Positions 9,961 to 21,690 of a stretch of DNA of 64,000 nt are shown piece after piece (the stretch's first letter is position 1; the number at the start of each line of letters is the position of its first letter). The DNA is from Anastrepha obliqua (Eukaryota; Arthropoda; Insecta; Diptera; Tephritidae): positions 16,926,044 to 16,990,043 of the forward strand of contig NC_072897.1 of NCBI RefSeq assembly GCF_027943255.1, written 5' to 3'. Under the pieces are notes generated by a model, which saw nothing but the letters and a program-made list of their open reading frames with translations, searched no databases and had not been told where the DNA came from. The translations under genes were made by a program, and so were the position numbers.

Positions 9961-12960
9961 CAAAATAGCAGGTGGAACGGCCATAAACGAAACCGTGGTG
10001 ATGAGGTTCCACTATGCTTTTGCATCGGAAAGCATAGTCACCTTTACTAAAGACTGGAGAGTACTGGAAGATTACAATGGGAGTGACCATCAATACATCA
10101 CATTTTGAATTGAAATGGAAAACCAACGAGTGCGTGAAAATCGAAATAAAAGTACACGCAAATGAAATATAAACAAGTTAAACCCAGCGACGCTCCTTGC
10201 AACTATTGACGAAAATAAAACGACGGTCTGTACGAATAGTACAGCAAAAACATTAGTCAAAACTACAATGCGACACATTACAATAGGTTGCAACGCATCT
10301 ATGCCTAAAATAGATAAGAACGCAAAAAGGAATGCTGTATACTGGTGGACACACGAGATCGAGAACTTAGAGATATGTGCATAAGCGTAGAAAGTATACT
10401 ACAGTAAGAAGATTGGGTCCTGCGATAACGGAATCCGAAGAATACAAAAAGAGCAGGAAAGAATTGAGGAAAGCTATAAGCCAAAGCAAAAAATACATAT
10501 GGGTAGAGCTAAGAAACGATCTAAACATTAACCCACGGGGGTTGGGTTACTAAACCGTTATGGAAAAGCTAGGAGCCAAGATGCTGCTGCTATGGAAACC
10601 GAAGTGGTAAACAAAATAGTCGATACACTCTTCTCAACACATTGTGCTGAAAGGAAAGAACTCGAGTAAGAAGCAACGGAACCCGTCCCATTCACAGAAG
10701 AAGAACTAATAGATGCTGTAAAAGCAATGAAATGCACTAAAGCTCCAGGACCTGATGGCTTAGTTGCGGAAATATTGAAACTATTGGCAATCGAACGCCC
10801 TCTTTTGCTGCTAAACAGGTACAACAAAGAAGGAATTTTTCCAGAAATATGGAAAAAACAAAAACTAGTACTAATCAGTAAGGAAACGGAGACCCAATAT
10901 TAGCGTCTGCTTATAGACCGCTATGTATGCTGGATAGCGCAGGAAAACTCTTTGAGTAACTTATAAAGCATAGGCTTAGCGAAGCCGTAGAGAACAGTGG
11001 CGGCCTGTCTGACAGGCAGCATGGTTTTGGAAGTGGCAGATCTACCTTAAGAGCCATCCAAGATGTTATAGCTAGCGTAGAACATGCTCAGGCAGGTAAT
11101 CGATACTCCAAACGCTTAGTGTTACTAGCCACACTGGACATTAGAAATGCTTTCAACAGTTTAAGTTGGGACGACGTAATTGAAGCCTTAAAGGTAAAAT
11201 TCAAGATCCCGAATAATCTATTGAAGATTAATCGTATCTATCTAAGCAATAGCGGGGTATTTTATACGAAACGCGAGAAGGATGCAAGATTAAACAAATA
11301 GCAGCAGGTGCGGCCCAAGGTTCAGTACTCGGACCTGAACTTTGGATTATAAGCTACGATGAAATCCTTCGAATAGAGATGCCTGAGGGTGTGCATTCAG
11401 TGGGATACGCAGATAACATTGAATCTGTAATAATCGCTCGAAACACTGACAAAGCCAAAAGGAAGGTAAATCAGGCAATAATCCGAGCACGGACATGGCT
11501 AGAAGACCATAGATTAAAGCTGGCCACAGAGAAAACAGAGCTAATCCTTCTAACCAACAGACATATTCCATTAGAAGTAGATATACAAGTACTCGATGCC
11601 ACTTTATCCACAAAAAAAAGGTCAAATACCTAGGAGTGCAATTAGACACAGAGCTAACTTACTGGGCGCACACAAATCATGCTGCCACAAGAGCTGCCAA
11701 AGTAAGCGGCATGTTAAGTAAGCTCATGGCAAACCTTGGAGGTCCAACGCAGAACAAGCGCAAACTTTTAATGGACACGACGAACTGGCCAATTATATTG
11801 GCGCGTACACCCTTTTTGGGTGTTTAGCCGACCTCCTCCTCCTATTTGTGGTGTGAGTCTTGATGTTATTCCACAAATGGAGCGACCTGCAGTTTTAAGC
11901 CGACTCCGAACGGCAGATATTTTTATGAGGAGCTTTTTCATGGCAGCCCTCGGAGGTTTGCCATTGCCTGCCGAGGGACGACCGCTGTTAGAAAAATGTC
12001 TTTCTTAATTTTGGTGTTTCACCGAGATTCGAACCAATGTTCTCTTTGTGAATTCCGAATGGTAATCACGCACCACCCCATTCGGCTACGGCGGCCGATA
12101 CAGATGCGAAATATGGGCAGATTTACAAAGGGTGCAATGCCGGCGGAAAACTCTGCAATCTGTGCAACGCACCTGCGCTCTCAGAGTGGCTTCTTCATAC
12201 AGAACAGTATCTGAAGCAGTGGTTTTAGTTATCAGCGGAATCATCCCTATAGATATTCTAGCTCAAGAGCGCAAATGGAGATGGGGGGCAAAAACCTCAG
12301 GAATACCAGTACCACGCTTCTCCGATATTAGAATTCAAACGCTCACAATTTGGCAGGCAAGATGGAACCCTGAACGGTACGGTAGATGGACAGCGAGACT
12401 AACACCCGATCTAAAAAAGTGGGTAGAAAGAAAGCACGGTGAGCTTAACTATTACCTCACACAGTTTTTGTCCGGACATGGATCCTTTCGCAAGTATTTG
12501 TGGCGAATGGGAAAAGTGAGCCTACCAAACTGCATACATGGAGATACTGAGTATGGCGGTGCGGAGCGCACCTTCTTTAAATGCGAGAGGTGAAACAAAG
12601 AGAGAACAGGTCTGCAACGAGCTATTGATATATTTACACCTGAAGAAATAATCGAGAAAATGATGATAGACGAAGAAAAATGGAATGCCGCGGCAAATTT
12701 CGTGGAGGATATTATCCGAAAAAAGGAAGTAAAATGGAAAGTTCTGCTGAGGAGCATTGAGCATAGGTTTCTCAAAACAAGCGACTCTGAACGCAGAGTC
12801 AGTAAGTAAGTATCCTTCTTAGGACGCCGTCTTGTCCCTCTACCTCTAAGCAATGCGGAAGCAGTCCCGGGGTGGAGGGAAAAATCCAAGAGAAGAGGAG
12901 GGATATTTTTAGTGGAATCACCACACACGTAGTAGCGACGGTTACTATATGGTGCGAAGG
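9960..12960 (+). pseudogene. R1-clade LINE ORF2, interrupted by SINE
   Basis: Starts inside the endonuclease (DWRVLEDYNGSDHQYITF, with the conserved SDH). RT motifs follow in order: KAPGPDGL (about 10740), AYRPLCMLDSAGKLF, RQHGFGSGRSTLRAIQDV, LATLDIRNAFNSLSWDDVI, YADN at 11406-11417 in place of YADD, and KYLGVQLDTELTYW. The C-terminus has GRWTARLTPDLKKW, YYLTQFLSGHGSFRKYL and a Cys-rich end, typical of the R1 clade. Stops, frameshifts and a SINE at 11790-12097 inactivate it. The tail after about 12960 is A-rich. Confidence 0.8.
11790..12097 (-). repeat. tRNA-derived SINE, copy 2
   Basis: Full-length copy on the minus strand inside the R1-like ORF2. It has the tRNA-like head (5' end near 12097), the body, the perfect tail hairpin ACACCC/GGGTGT and a short ATATAATT tail. 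The RT protein text resumes in sense on the far side (YRCEIWADLQ). No clear target duplication was found, so a small deletion probably came with the insertion or later decay. Confidence 0.87.
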
Positions 12961-13000
12961 CATTTTTAACCCAACCTCATCGCAAAAAAAAACAAAAAAC

Positions 13001-13090
13001 TATGCTTTTGCAAACAAATGAAAGTTTATGTTTAACTACTTCTTAGCAAAGATTTAGAGCAGAGAGTTTATTCTGATATAAGGATATAAC
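13001..13090 (+). repeat. Direct repeat, copy 2 (partner at 9853-9960)
   Basis: Copy following the A-rich end of the R1-like ORF2. See partner for the comparison. It diverges after about 90 bases. Confidence 0.5.
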
Positions 13091-13204
13091 TTAAATACAA
13101 CTTAAATATAGAAGTAATTCAAACCACTTTCAAACAGTAGGTACTTAAATTTTGTCTAATAGAAACGTGACCGGCACAATTGAAACTTAGAACAACGTTA
13201 TAAA

Positions 13205-14225
13205 AAATTTGTTGTGCGCTGTTTTTACAAAATGAGTTCCGCATGTGAAAGGCGTTTTGAAGCAATATTCCATGTACACAACCCGAAGATGCAAAAATGT
13301 TAAGTACATCTGCGGCAGAAAAGTCGAAGGCGCTCATAAAAAAATGGGTACAACGGTCTACCGAAGAAAAAACGTTGACGACTTCACCGGACGATATCCA
13401 AAAAATAATACATATCCAAATCAAGATCGGAAAATCATTGATTTGTCTGTGACGAAGTCGAACTTATGTATCCACACAAGCATTGAAAAGAGACTCGCAG
13501 TATTCAATGAACGCAATATTCACTTATGAATCTTTCTTTTGGGCAAATAGTTGCATACGTCGGTTCTGACTTACTGCCGAAAATGGCAACTTGAACAAAC
13601 TGTTCAGCATCCAGTTAAGGTTCGTGTTGTGGCAGTTCTCTGGGTTCCGCCAGAGTGGTGTAGTCGCCGATCGTCATCGTCTAAATTATCTAACACGCCG
13701 GACATATATTGAGTATGTCAGGGTCGATTGTAGACGAACTACCCCTTTCTAATGCGCTCAACGTCAGCCTTGATTATGGTTCATGCTTGGGGCTGCTTCG
13801 TCGAAAAAGGATTTTGCCGTTTATTTGTGTTTACCGCAATCTTGAATACTGTTTGATGAATAAAATTTACCAAAAAGCATTATTGCCTTTACTTCCGAAG
13901 ATGTTGAAAGAACTAGCCAACATTGGATTTTACAAGAAGACGAAGCATCGAATCTGAAAGTGGGTAAAGTGAAAACAGAAAAATTGGATTGAAATGTTGG
14001 ATAAGCCTTCACAATCGATTGATGCCAACCCTATTTAAACTGTTTAGGCAATAGTTAAGCATCAATTCAAAGAAAAACCTATAAGGACGGCCAAGCAGTT
14101 GTCAAGGCAAGTTGGGTTAATTTGGGGCTGATTACCTCTACAACTTGCACAAAAAATAACACAAAGAATGACTCGAAGATGAGAAACTATTACAGCTTAT
14201 GATGGTGACTATTCATTTTATTGAA
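13205..14225 (+). pseudogene. Tc1-like transposase relic
   Basis: The N-terminal helix-turn-helix region is seen at 13219-13530 (KIIDLSVTKSN). After an inserted segment at 13626-13780 the catalytic domain resumes (SCLGLLRRKRILPFICVY, MNKIYQKALLP, KPSQSIDANPI, where a Tc1 protein has WPSQSPDANPIE). The C-terminus reads KPIRTAKQLSRQV. A close relative of 13600-13960 lies at 47540-47800. Stops replace key positions, including the final Glu region. The family is a cut-and-paste DNA transposase using a DDE triad. Confidence 0.6.
13626..13780 (-). mobile_element. Jockey-type LINE 3' end inserted in Tc1 relic
   Basis: Compared with the relative at 47580-47620, about 155 extra bases split the Tc1 text. 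On the minus strand they read [14 protein letters not shown], the same Cys-box text as at 50477-50530, where a Jockey-type LINE ends. The flanks are GGTTCGTG (left) and GGTTCATG (right), a likely 8-bp target duplication with one change. Confidence 0.5.
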
Positions 14226-14795
14226 TATATTGCGTTCCTTTGAATATATTGGTCAAGTTATGGCGGTCACGCTTCTATTAGACGATTGGTACAACTAACG
14301 GCAGCTCTGATAGAAGTCTCTGCTGGCCGTACCAGGGCCTGCAAAGTGATAAGGAGATCAGTAAAAATCGCCTTATTAGTTTTGAAAGAAAAAAGTTGTG
14401 GGAGTTATAGAAGCGAGTGAAGAGATATTTAACACGTGACAGAGAGATGTAACACGTGGGAGAGAGCCTTATAAGATATGCTGTTACATAAATTACTATA
14501 CAACCTAAATAATTTCAGGGAATGAATACGTTTTCATTAATAGATTACATGGCGCCCTATGCTATCTCTTGCATCAGACCCTTTGCCCATAATTGTCTCA
14601 AACCCCGCTTCTACATTAACCTTAATACACCTGGTTGCGACGGCTTCACAGAATTGACTGAGAACACTTTTCTTGCTCTTTTTATTCTCAACAATGTCCG
14701 TGTATGCGAAGGTGCATTCCGCAAGGACACTTAGCCTCTGAACACTTAAATATGCGTCCGTAATTTCCAGCGGAAGGAACTGTTTCAGCAAATGA
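14226..14795 (+). other. No gene recognised
   Basis: Contains a small local repeat (GAGATATTTAACACGTGACA and GAGATGTAACACGTGG, about 14420-14460). The long minus-strand open frame crossing 14537-15211 is a shadow of the plus-strand LINE scrap. The end of this stretch may belong to that scrap. Confidence 0.3.
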
Positions 14796-15240
14796 GTGTG
14801 GCCACCTACACCAAGTAGATCCTGGGAATCTTCGGATCTCAATTTGGAGATTCGGCAATTGGTAAACCAACACCAGCGGACTAAATGGGTGCTCTTGAAG
14901 ACCTGTAACTTCACCTCTGGTGGGCTTAAGCTCTGGTCCACAGTAAGGTCCTTGTTGACCTCGACGAAGCACAATGACAATGGTGGCAATCCTTTTTTTT
15001 TTATCCGACAATTCATATTGTAACCTTCGGTTGATAGATCCAAACATCTTGATATCATCAAAATCTCCAGCAATGAAGTCCAGGTGGAAAGCAAAAGCTG
15101 CAAGGCCCTAGATCCCGACGGTATAAACAAGTTGATGTTGAAAGATATGTGTCCGACGGGAGTAGCTAACACCAATAGGGTACTCAACCTGTCCATGGAC
15201 ATTCTTATCATATCATCTTTAAACTTCCGCCCCGAATGCC
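14796..15240 (+). pseudogene. Jockey-type LINE fragment, pre-RT and RT start
   Basis: [33 protein letters not shown] and, after a gap, SKALDPDGINKLMLK are close to the minus-strand LINE at 57279-57602 and 56912-57103. This is the linker between endonuclease and reverse transcriptase plus the first RT motif. The copy is truncated at both ends and frameshifted. Confidence 0.65.
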
Positions 15241-15394
15241 ATCATTGCAGTCCACACATCACAGACCGCCGCCCCACCAAGACCAAAAAAAAACCACGCC
15301 GTTTTAAGTAAAAAAAGAAAGCGATGCTTGCGATTTTAGGGGTTACAACGGTATTGTATAGCACGAATTGTACACCAAAACGTCAGACAGTTAA

Positions 15395-15600
15395 TAAGGA
15401 CTATTATTTGGGCGTTATGGAAAAATCGAAACGATTCTGATGGCTATACCGAAAATAGAGATTCAGAAATGTTTTGAGAGATGGATCAAACGCTGCGTTA
15501 GAGAGTTGCAGATTATGGGGCGTACTTTGAATTCGATAATATCACTTTTGTGGGATAAACTAATGTTTTTGATCAAGGTGGTAAACATGTTTTCCAAAGT
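15395..15600 (+). pseudogene. Mariner transposase scrap
   Basis: KDYYLGVMEKSKRF followed by MAIPKIEIQKCFERWIKR matches two segments of an irritans-type mariner (compare 28360-28700), with the catalytic middle deleted. Confidence 0.5.
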
Positions 15601-15604
15601 CAAT

Positions 15605-15760
15605 TGTGACTGACATATTTAAGAGGTAAGGAATTCACGTGTATGCTTGATTCAGCACCACGCCATGTAGAGAGAAGAGTTGGAAGGTTTTTGAAAGACT
15701 ACAATATACGGGTTTTATCTTGGGCTAGCAATTCGCCTAACATGAACCTGTGAGGCATTT
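15605..15760 (+). pseudogene. Tc1-like transposase scrap
   Basis: LDSAPRHVERRVGRFLKDYN then VLSWASNSPNMN resembles the second catalytic Asp region and the start of the third motif of a Tc1-like enzyme. Only about 50 residues are left. Confidence 0.45.
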
Positions 15761-16194
15761 CGAACCCCTTCACCTGACAAAATAAAATAACTAATATATA
15801 AGAATAATAATAACAATACTACTAATAATAATAATTAGTATAGCGTAAATAAACCCCATGCGGTGTTTCTCATCACGCAGCGGGCGTGTCCCCAGGTGGC
15901 ATATAGGGGAAGGCTCGGTAGATATACCGGGTAGGTGGCAAAAAAATACCACCCGCGGACCAAAATGGGGGTTCAAATCCGAAAGCGTCTGTTTCAGAGT
16001 GAGCGGCTTTTCGGTCAGCGGCGGATTCTATGTTAGAAACGGCTGAAAAAATACTGGGAAGCCGGACCTGCCAATAGGTGAAAAATGGAACTTTTTTACA
16101 AAATGAGAAGCACTAATGAAGCCTCTGATAATACAAATACTAACTAAACTCATAATCTTCTGGAGCGTGGAACATGTAGCCCAAGCTTTATTAC
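15761..16194 (+). other. No gene; GC-rich block after an AT microsatellite
   Basis: An AATAAT-rich run (about 15790-15840) is followed by a GC-rich block (15850-15970: CACGCAGCGGGCGTGTCCCC, AGGTGGCATATAGGGGAAGG) unlike its AT-rich surroundings. It resembles a LINE 5' end but I cannot name it. Confidence 0.3.
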
Positions 16195-16560
16195 GATTCT
16201 ATCCGACACACTCTTGGCTAATGGCTGTGCTGCGGTTATATGGGATTAATACATACAAGAACATCGTTCTTACAAAATATTACAAGAACTAATAATAAAC
16301 GTGAATTATTTGTGCTTAATAAGAATGACAACACTGCGTTTGTCATAGACATTGGCGTCCCATTGAACATAAATGTTCATAAATCGTACACAGAGAAACT
16401 CAGCAAATACTCCGATTTGGGGAGTAACATCAAGCGACAGTGGAAACTCAGAAAGGTCTTTATATTGCCACTGATAATATCGACCCACGGATTCGTTCAC
16501 GTAAATCTGGCGAAAAACCTCAATAACCTCAAACCTTATATATGACCTTCAAAAAGCGGC
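16195..16560 (+). pseudogene. R4/Dong-like LINE, C-terminal nuclease domain
   Basis: The frame 16240-16545 carries VIDIGVPLNINVHKSYTEKL, KYSDLGSNIKRQW and ILPLIISTHGFVHVNLAKNL. This is the restriction-enzyme-like endonuclease end of R2/R4-group LINEs, which place it after the RT. Two other copies occur at 25553 and 33780. Confidence 0.62.
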
Positions 16561-17059
16561 TCTGCTGATTTCTTGCCACATCATAAGAAATTTTCTTCAG
16601 TAAATAAGTAAGACATATTTATTGTTACACCTGTTTCTATTAGTTCTATTTTAATTTTAGAGTACGATAGTATAAGAACTTATTAAAACAGTGTAAACAT
16701 TTGACTTACAGCAAAGCTGCCGCCAAGTTGTGTAAGTGCCTCCCAAAGAATGGGATGTTTGAACAAAATAATTAATATTATAATAAGGGCATCCCAAAAA
16801 TAGTCCCTAGTCCGGACGCGAGGTAAACACCGTCTAATCTCCAAACATGCAAGCTAGTAAAATGTGCATATGTATGAAGGAAACTGTGAACCCAGTTGGA
16901 AAACTGTACACCAATTTAAACCGGAAGGATTGGACCGAAAGAGATATGATTGGGAGCAGCGCCACCGCTAGCATCGACAATAGAAATGAGCATGACAGTT
17001 ATGCGATGCTATTATCAAGCAACAAAAATGGATACAAATAATATAGGATACTCATATAA
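16561..17059 (+). other. No gene recognised
   Basis: AT-rich sequence with a 64-codon open stretch at 16847-17041 without a known domain. It may be the 3' end of one R4-like copy and the 5' end of the next. Confidence 0.3.
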
Positions 17060-18717
17060 AGACAAATGTTGAACTTATTTCTTCAAATATACCCACAACT
17101 TGAAGACATAATTACCACAAAGAGACTAATAGATCAGAAAAAGACTATTATTGTAAACAAATAGTAGTAGCACATTTCAACCCAACATCAACACAAACTC
17201 AGTCTTTAACAGATCTAAACACACAACCAACGAGAACACATGCCACATCAACAGAGCAACACGAAGCAATCGAAGTACCAGACAATAATAACCACACAAC
17301 AACAACCAATCCCACACATTACACCACTCGGGTCCAACACACTCCACCCAGTAGAAGAAAGAGAAAACAAACTAATTACAAGTACAAAAAAATGTAGAAA
17401 TACGGACCCAGCAACAAGACCTCCAATTCTGAAATGGCATACATATCCTTCGATCCTATCCTAAATCGATACAAAACAGGCAACCAATCATACTTAGAAG
17501 GAACACAGAACCTGGAAGAATGCCAAATATTGGTATACACAGCTGCAACAACAGTAATGGAACTAAATCAAGAAAATTCCCAACAATAAACACATAATAA
17601 CTTACAAACGAATTCCAAAATGGCAAAAATTAATAAGAAAAGAAATAGTCACACTACACAATAGAGGAAATACATCGGAGAAAGTCACCCAAATTCTCAA
17701 ACAATTTATTAAGGAAAACGAATCTCTCAAAATCACGCTAGATACTTTAAAAAAAAAGTTAAAAGTTTATGCATATAGGTTCCGTAAATATACAGAATCA
17801 AATGAAAGGAAGAAACAAAATAAGATATTTAAGTACAACAAAAAAGCTTGAAAACTCTAACAGAAAACAACCATCAATGAAACATTAATCCATTAATCAA
17901 AATATCAAGGGCATAATAAAAATTTCATATGGATAAAACAAGAAGAAGATATGCACAGTACCATACCAACACAAGAAAACATCACAATAACGCTAACAGA
18001 ACTTTTAACAACTATCAAAAATACACACTATTCGAAATGTACAGGAATAGACCATATTCACAACTACTGGCACAAAACACTAACATAAACACACAATAGA
18101 CTGCTAAAACTAAAAAACGATGCACTAAACCACCAAAACACTTTACCATCTTCTCTTACTCAAGGAGTAACATTCATAACCAAATAATGATCATACCAAT
18201 AATCCAGCAAATTACAGATATTTCACATGCTTACTCACTCTTTATAAGATTATCACATAATGAATGTCACAAAAAATATACACTCAACTCATGGACAACA
18301 ACATTTTAACAAATGAAAAAAAAAGGATGTAGAAAACAAAGTCAAGGCTGTAAAGAACAAGTGGTAGTTGACCAAACGGTCACACAACAGGCCATTAAAG
18401 AGCAACGAAATCTACGTACATGTTATATTGACTACAGAAAAACGTTCGACAAAATATCATATAACTGGCTGTTAAAGTGCTAAAAATATATAAAATGTAC
18501 CCGAAATATATGTATATTGTACAAGTCCTTAAAATAAATATGAAAAACTGAACAACAAAAACATTTCTACAAACTCCATCCATAAGTATAAAACCAGATA
18601 CAATTAAAATAAAAACCGGAATACTTCAAGGAGATACATTACGTGTGTTGTGGTTCTGTATATGTCTGAATACACTCTCAAACACTCGAGTCAAACAGAA
18701 TATGGATTGATGGAATG
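17060..18717 (+). pseudogene. R4/Dong-like LINE, N-terminus to RT core
   Basis: Frame by frame the text has RPPILKWHTYPS, IPKWQKLIRKEIVTLHN, KLKVYAYRFRKYTESN, TGIDHIHNYW, and LRTCYIDYRKTFDKISYNWL, the second RT box of the R2/R4 group. The segment from 18189 is repeated at 20234. It stops at 18717, where a mariner-type element begins. Many stops and frameshifts are present. Confidence 0.62.
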
Positions 18718-18726
18718 ATATACCCT

Positions 18727-19241
18727 ATGATCAAAAAATACCGGGAATGTTTAATTTAAACGAACCGCTCACGTGGGAACTGGTCCATATTTTTTTCTTA
18801 TGTTGGTAGGACTGTAAGATACACCTATGTCATTACATACCTATGCTGTACGTCGTAAACGGCCGGAAATGGGGGCAAACAATTCTTTGATTTTGCATGA
18901 TGATAACGCGCCATCGCACCGAGCCCAAATAGTGCTGGATTATTTGACCAAACACCAAGTAAATACAATCGTGCAAGCACCGTATTCACCTGATATGACC
19001 AAGATGAAGTTACCACTTCGTGGAAGGACATTTCAGTCGATAGAGGAGATCAAAGAGAATGCGACGAAAGAGCTGAAGGCCATCCCTTCGTCGTCCTACC
19101 AGGGGTGCATGGAGGACTGAGTTAAACTTTGGCACATGTGTGTTGCTTCAGACGGGTCATATTTTGAGGAGATAAAATAAATTTGCCTGAAATTTTACTC
19201 TGTTTTGTTTTGTTTAAAAATTCCCGGTACTTTCTGATCAT
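18727..19241 (+). mobile_element. Internally deleted mariner with terminal repeats
   Basis: The ends are inverted repeats: ATGATCAAAAAATACCGGGA at the left and the complement ATGATCAGAAAGTACCGGGA at the right (19214-19243). Inside is a shortened transposase: LILHDDNAPSHRAQ with the second catalytic Asp, QAPYSPD, RGRTFQSIEEIKENATKEL and CMEDWVKRWHMCVASDGSYF at the C-terminus. The N-terminal half and the third Asp are missing, so it could only move in trans. Confidence 0.72.
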
Positions 19242-19379
19242 TGCAATAAGTTCTGTCACAAATTTTGCAATGCATACGGCGAGAAATAATTCGCAGAAAA
19301 GAGTTCCGTTATTTTTACTTTTGTTCATATGTGTTGTCTACTCATAAATTATACTCAGTTTCGTTGCAAATATCGCCTT

Positions 19380-20230
19380 AACAATGGAGTGGGAAGCTAA
19401 AGAAAATTGCATTGTAGTGATTGCATTACATATGTGTGGTTAAAATGCAAGTGAGACTTACGAATTGCTGAAAAAATCTTAATATTTCGAGAATGTTTGT
19501 TCACCGAACAATAAATCGTTTTTCCCAAACGTCTGAAGTGACAGACAGAAAAATAAGTAGTCGTCCTCGCGTGGTTCGAACCAATGCAGCCATAAAAGAA
19601 TTCGCAGAAATCGCCTTAGAAAGCAGAAGATCATGTCCAGGGAAATGAATGTATAGACCAGACTCATGTCAAGATTAATTAGAGACGATCTTCACATGAA
19701 AGCCTTCCGTCGCTCAACTGGTCATCTCTTGACAATACGCTTGAAGAAAATTAGACTCGACAGATGCAAGCAGCTTCGTCAGTGGCACGCGGACAATGGC
19801 CATGAAAATATTCTTTTCACAGATGAAAAAATATTCACGGTTGAAAAAGTGTTTAATAATCAAAACGATAAGATCTATGCTAAAACTTCTAAACATGCAA
19901 AAAATTTTATTCAAAGAGTTCAGCGTGGCCACGATCCAGCCTCCGTAATGGTTTAGTGGGAAGTGCTTTGTAAATGCGTTACATCTCTTCATTTCTGCGA
20001 AAAAGGGGTTAAAACCGAGGAAAAGTGTAAGACAAAAACCACCCAGCAGTGGCTAAAAATCAATATTCCTGGGTCCATAGCCGCTGAAGAAGACCTCACA
20101 GAAGTTTGGAGAGTCTCAAACAATCTTTGGTTCGAGCAGTGAGGTCAATATCCATGGAAAATGTGCGTGCTACAATAACTGGTAACAGAAGTTATGGCAA
20201 GACTAAGTATAGAAAACCTAAAGAAAGCAA
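19380..20230 (+). pseudogene. maT-like (DD37D group) transposase relic
   Basis: Readable segments are ENILFTDEKIFTVEKVFNNQ with the first catalytic Asp, FIQRVQRGHDPASVMV, TTQQWLKINIPG and LESLKQSLVRAVRSISMENV. The order is right for a mariner relative of the maT type. The span with the second and third Asp is largely lost. It lies between the two near-identical R4 segments. Confidence 0.5.
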
Positions 20231-20233
20231 CAA

Positions 20234-20935
20234 GATCATACCAATAATCCAGCAAATTACAGATATTTCACATGCTTACTCACTCTTTACAAGATTATCA
20301 CATAATGAATGTCACAAAAAATATACACTCAACTCATGGACAACAACATTTTAACAAATGAAAAAAAAAAAGGATGTAGAAAACAAAGTCAAGGCTGTAA
20401 AGAACAAGTGGTAGTTGACCAAACGGTCACACAACAGGCCATTAAAGAGAAACGAAATCTACGTACATGTTATATTGACTACAGAAAAACGTTCGACAAA
20501 ATATCATATAACTGGCTGTTAAAGTGCTAATAAAAATATATAAAATGTACCCGAAATATATGTATATTGTACAAGTCCTTAAAATAAATATAAAAAACTG
20601 AACAACAAAAACATTTCTACAAACTCCATCCATAAGTATAAAACCAGATACAATTAAAATAAAAACCGGAATACTTCAAGGAGATACATTACGTGTGTTG
20701 TGGTTCTGTATATGTCTGAATACACTCTCAAACACTCGAGTCAAACAGAATATGGATTTAATATAAAAAATCAAAAACAAATCATTCATAAAATAATTCA
20801 CTTATTATACATGGATAAGTTAAATGTGAAAAATCAACAAGAACAACAAAGATTAATAAAAATAATTGAAAAATGTACTACAAACATAAAAATATAATAA
20901 ACACCATCCACATTCATGTTAAGTGTGTATAACAA
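20234..20935 (+). pseudogene. R4/Dong-like LINE, second copy of RT segment
   Basis: The first 526 or so bases repeat 18189-18717 with only scattered differences, including the same LRTCYIDYRKTFDKISYNWL frame. Beyond the point where copy 1 is cut, this copy continues to HLLYMDKLNVKNQQEQQRLI, the YxDD box region with Lys in place of the second Asp. Confidence 0.7.
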
Positions 20936-21123
20936 TCCTAAGAATATTGATGAAAAAAGTGCACGAATTTAAAACTGTATTTACCAGATGTTTTAATATA
21001 CCTATTTCTAGCAAAACCAGTTAAAATGTCTGGTCTTTAGAAGAAGACCTAGCAAGGTTTCCAGCTTTTATTTACCTTTAAAAGTGACAAAAAATTGTTG
21101 AATAGCCATTGTAATACATAAAT
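20936..21123 (+). other. No gene recognised
   Basis: AT-rich sequence between the R4-like relic and a SINE. Confidence 0.3.
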
Positions 21124-21430
21124 AGCGGCCGCTGCGTGACTATTATTCGGAATCAAAAGAGAATGTAGGTTCGAATCTCGGTGAAACACGAAAATTAATA
21201 GCGGTCGCCCCTCGGCAGGCAATGGCAAACTTCCGAGTGTATTTCTGCTATGTAAAAACTCCTCATAAAAAAAATATCTGCCGTTCAGAATAGGCTTGAA
21301 ACTATAGGTCCCTCCATTTGCGGAACAACATCACGACGGCACACCACAAATAAAAGGAGGAGCTCGGCAAAACACCCAAAAAGGGTGTACGCACCAATTA
21401 TATATATATATATATATATAATATATAAAT
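21124..21430 (+). repeat. tRNA-derived SINE, copy 3, box A lost
   Basis: Same family, but the head goes from GCGGCCGCTGCGTGAC directly to TATTATTCGG, deleting box A. Box B (GGTTCGAATCT) remains. The tail hairpin ACACCC/GGGTGT and GCACCAATTA are present, followed by (TA)n. Without box A it should not be transcribed well. Confidence 0.85.
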
Positions 21431-21690
21431 AGATTTATGATCATTATCAATTAATAATAACAATAATAATAATAATTTAAGTACATTCCATAGGTATGCG
21501 AATTCGACTTTTCAAATACGCAGAAGGTTTCATTCGTTTCATTCCATTTTCAGAGCCTGGTGATAACTATAAAAAATAAGTTTAAGCAAAGGACCGCCAC
21601 ATGTCCTGCATCAGAATCGTGGTTTTTCCGTAGTATGTAATATTTTTTCCAGAAGAAATGTTGCACTACTATCAATTTTGAGCTATCCCA
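21431..21690 (+). other. No gene recognised
   Basis: AT-rich spacer between a SINE tail and a LINE 3' end. Confidence 0.3.

Noticed and set aside
12452..12928. 158-codon minus-strand frame
   Set aside because: Antisense shadow of the R1-like ORF2 C-terminus.
14537..15211. Longest unexplained minus-strand frame (224 codons)
   Set aside because: It is antisense to recognisable Jockey-type LINE text on the plus strand and has no domain of its own.
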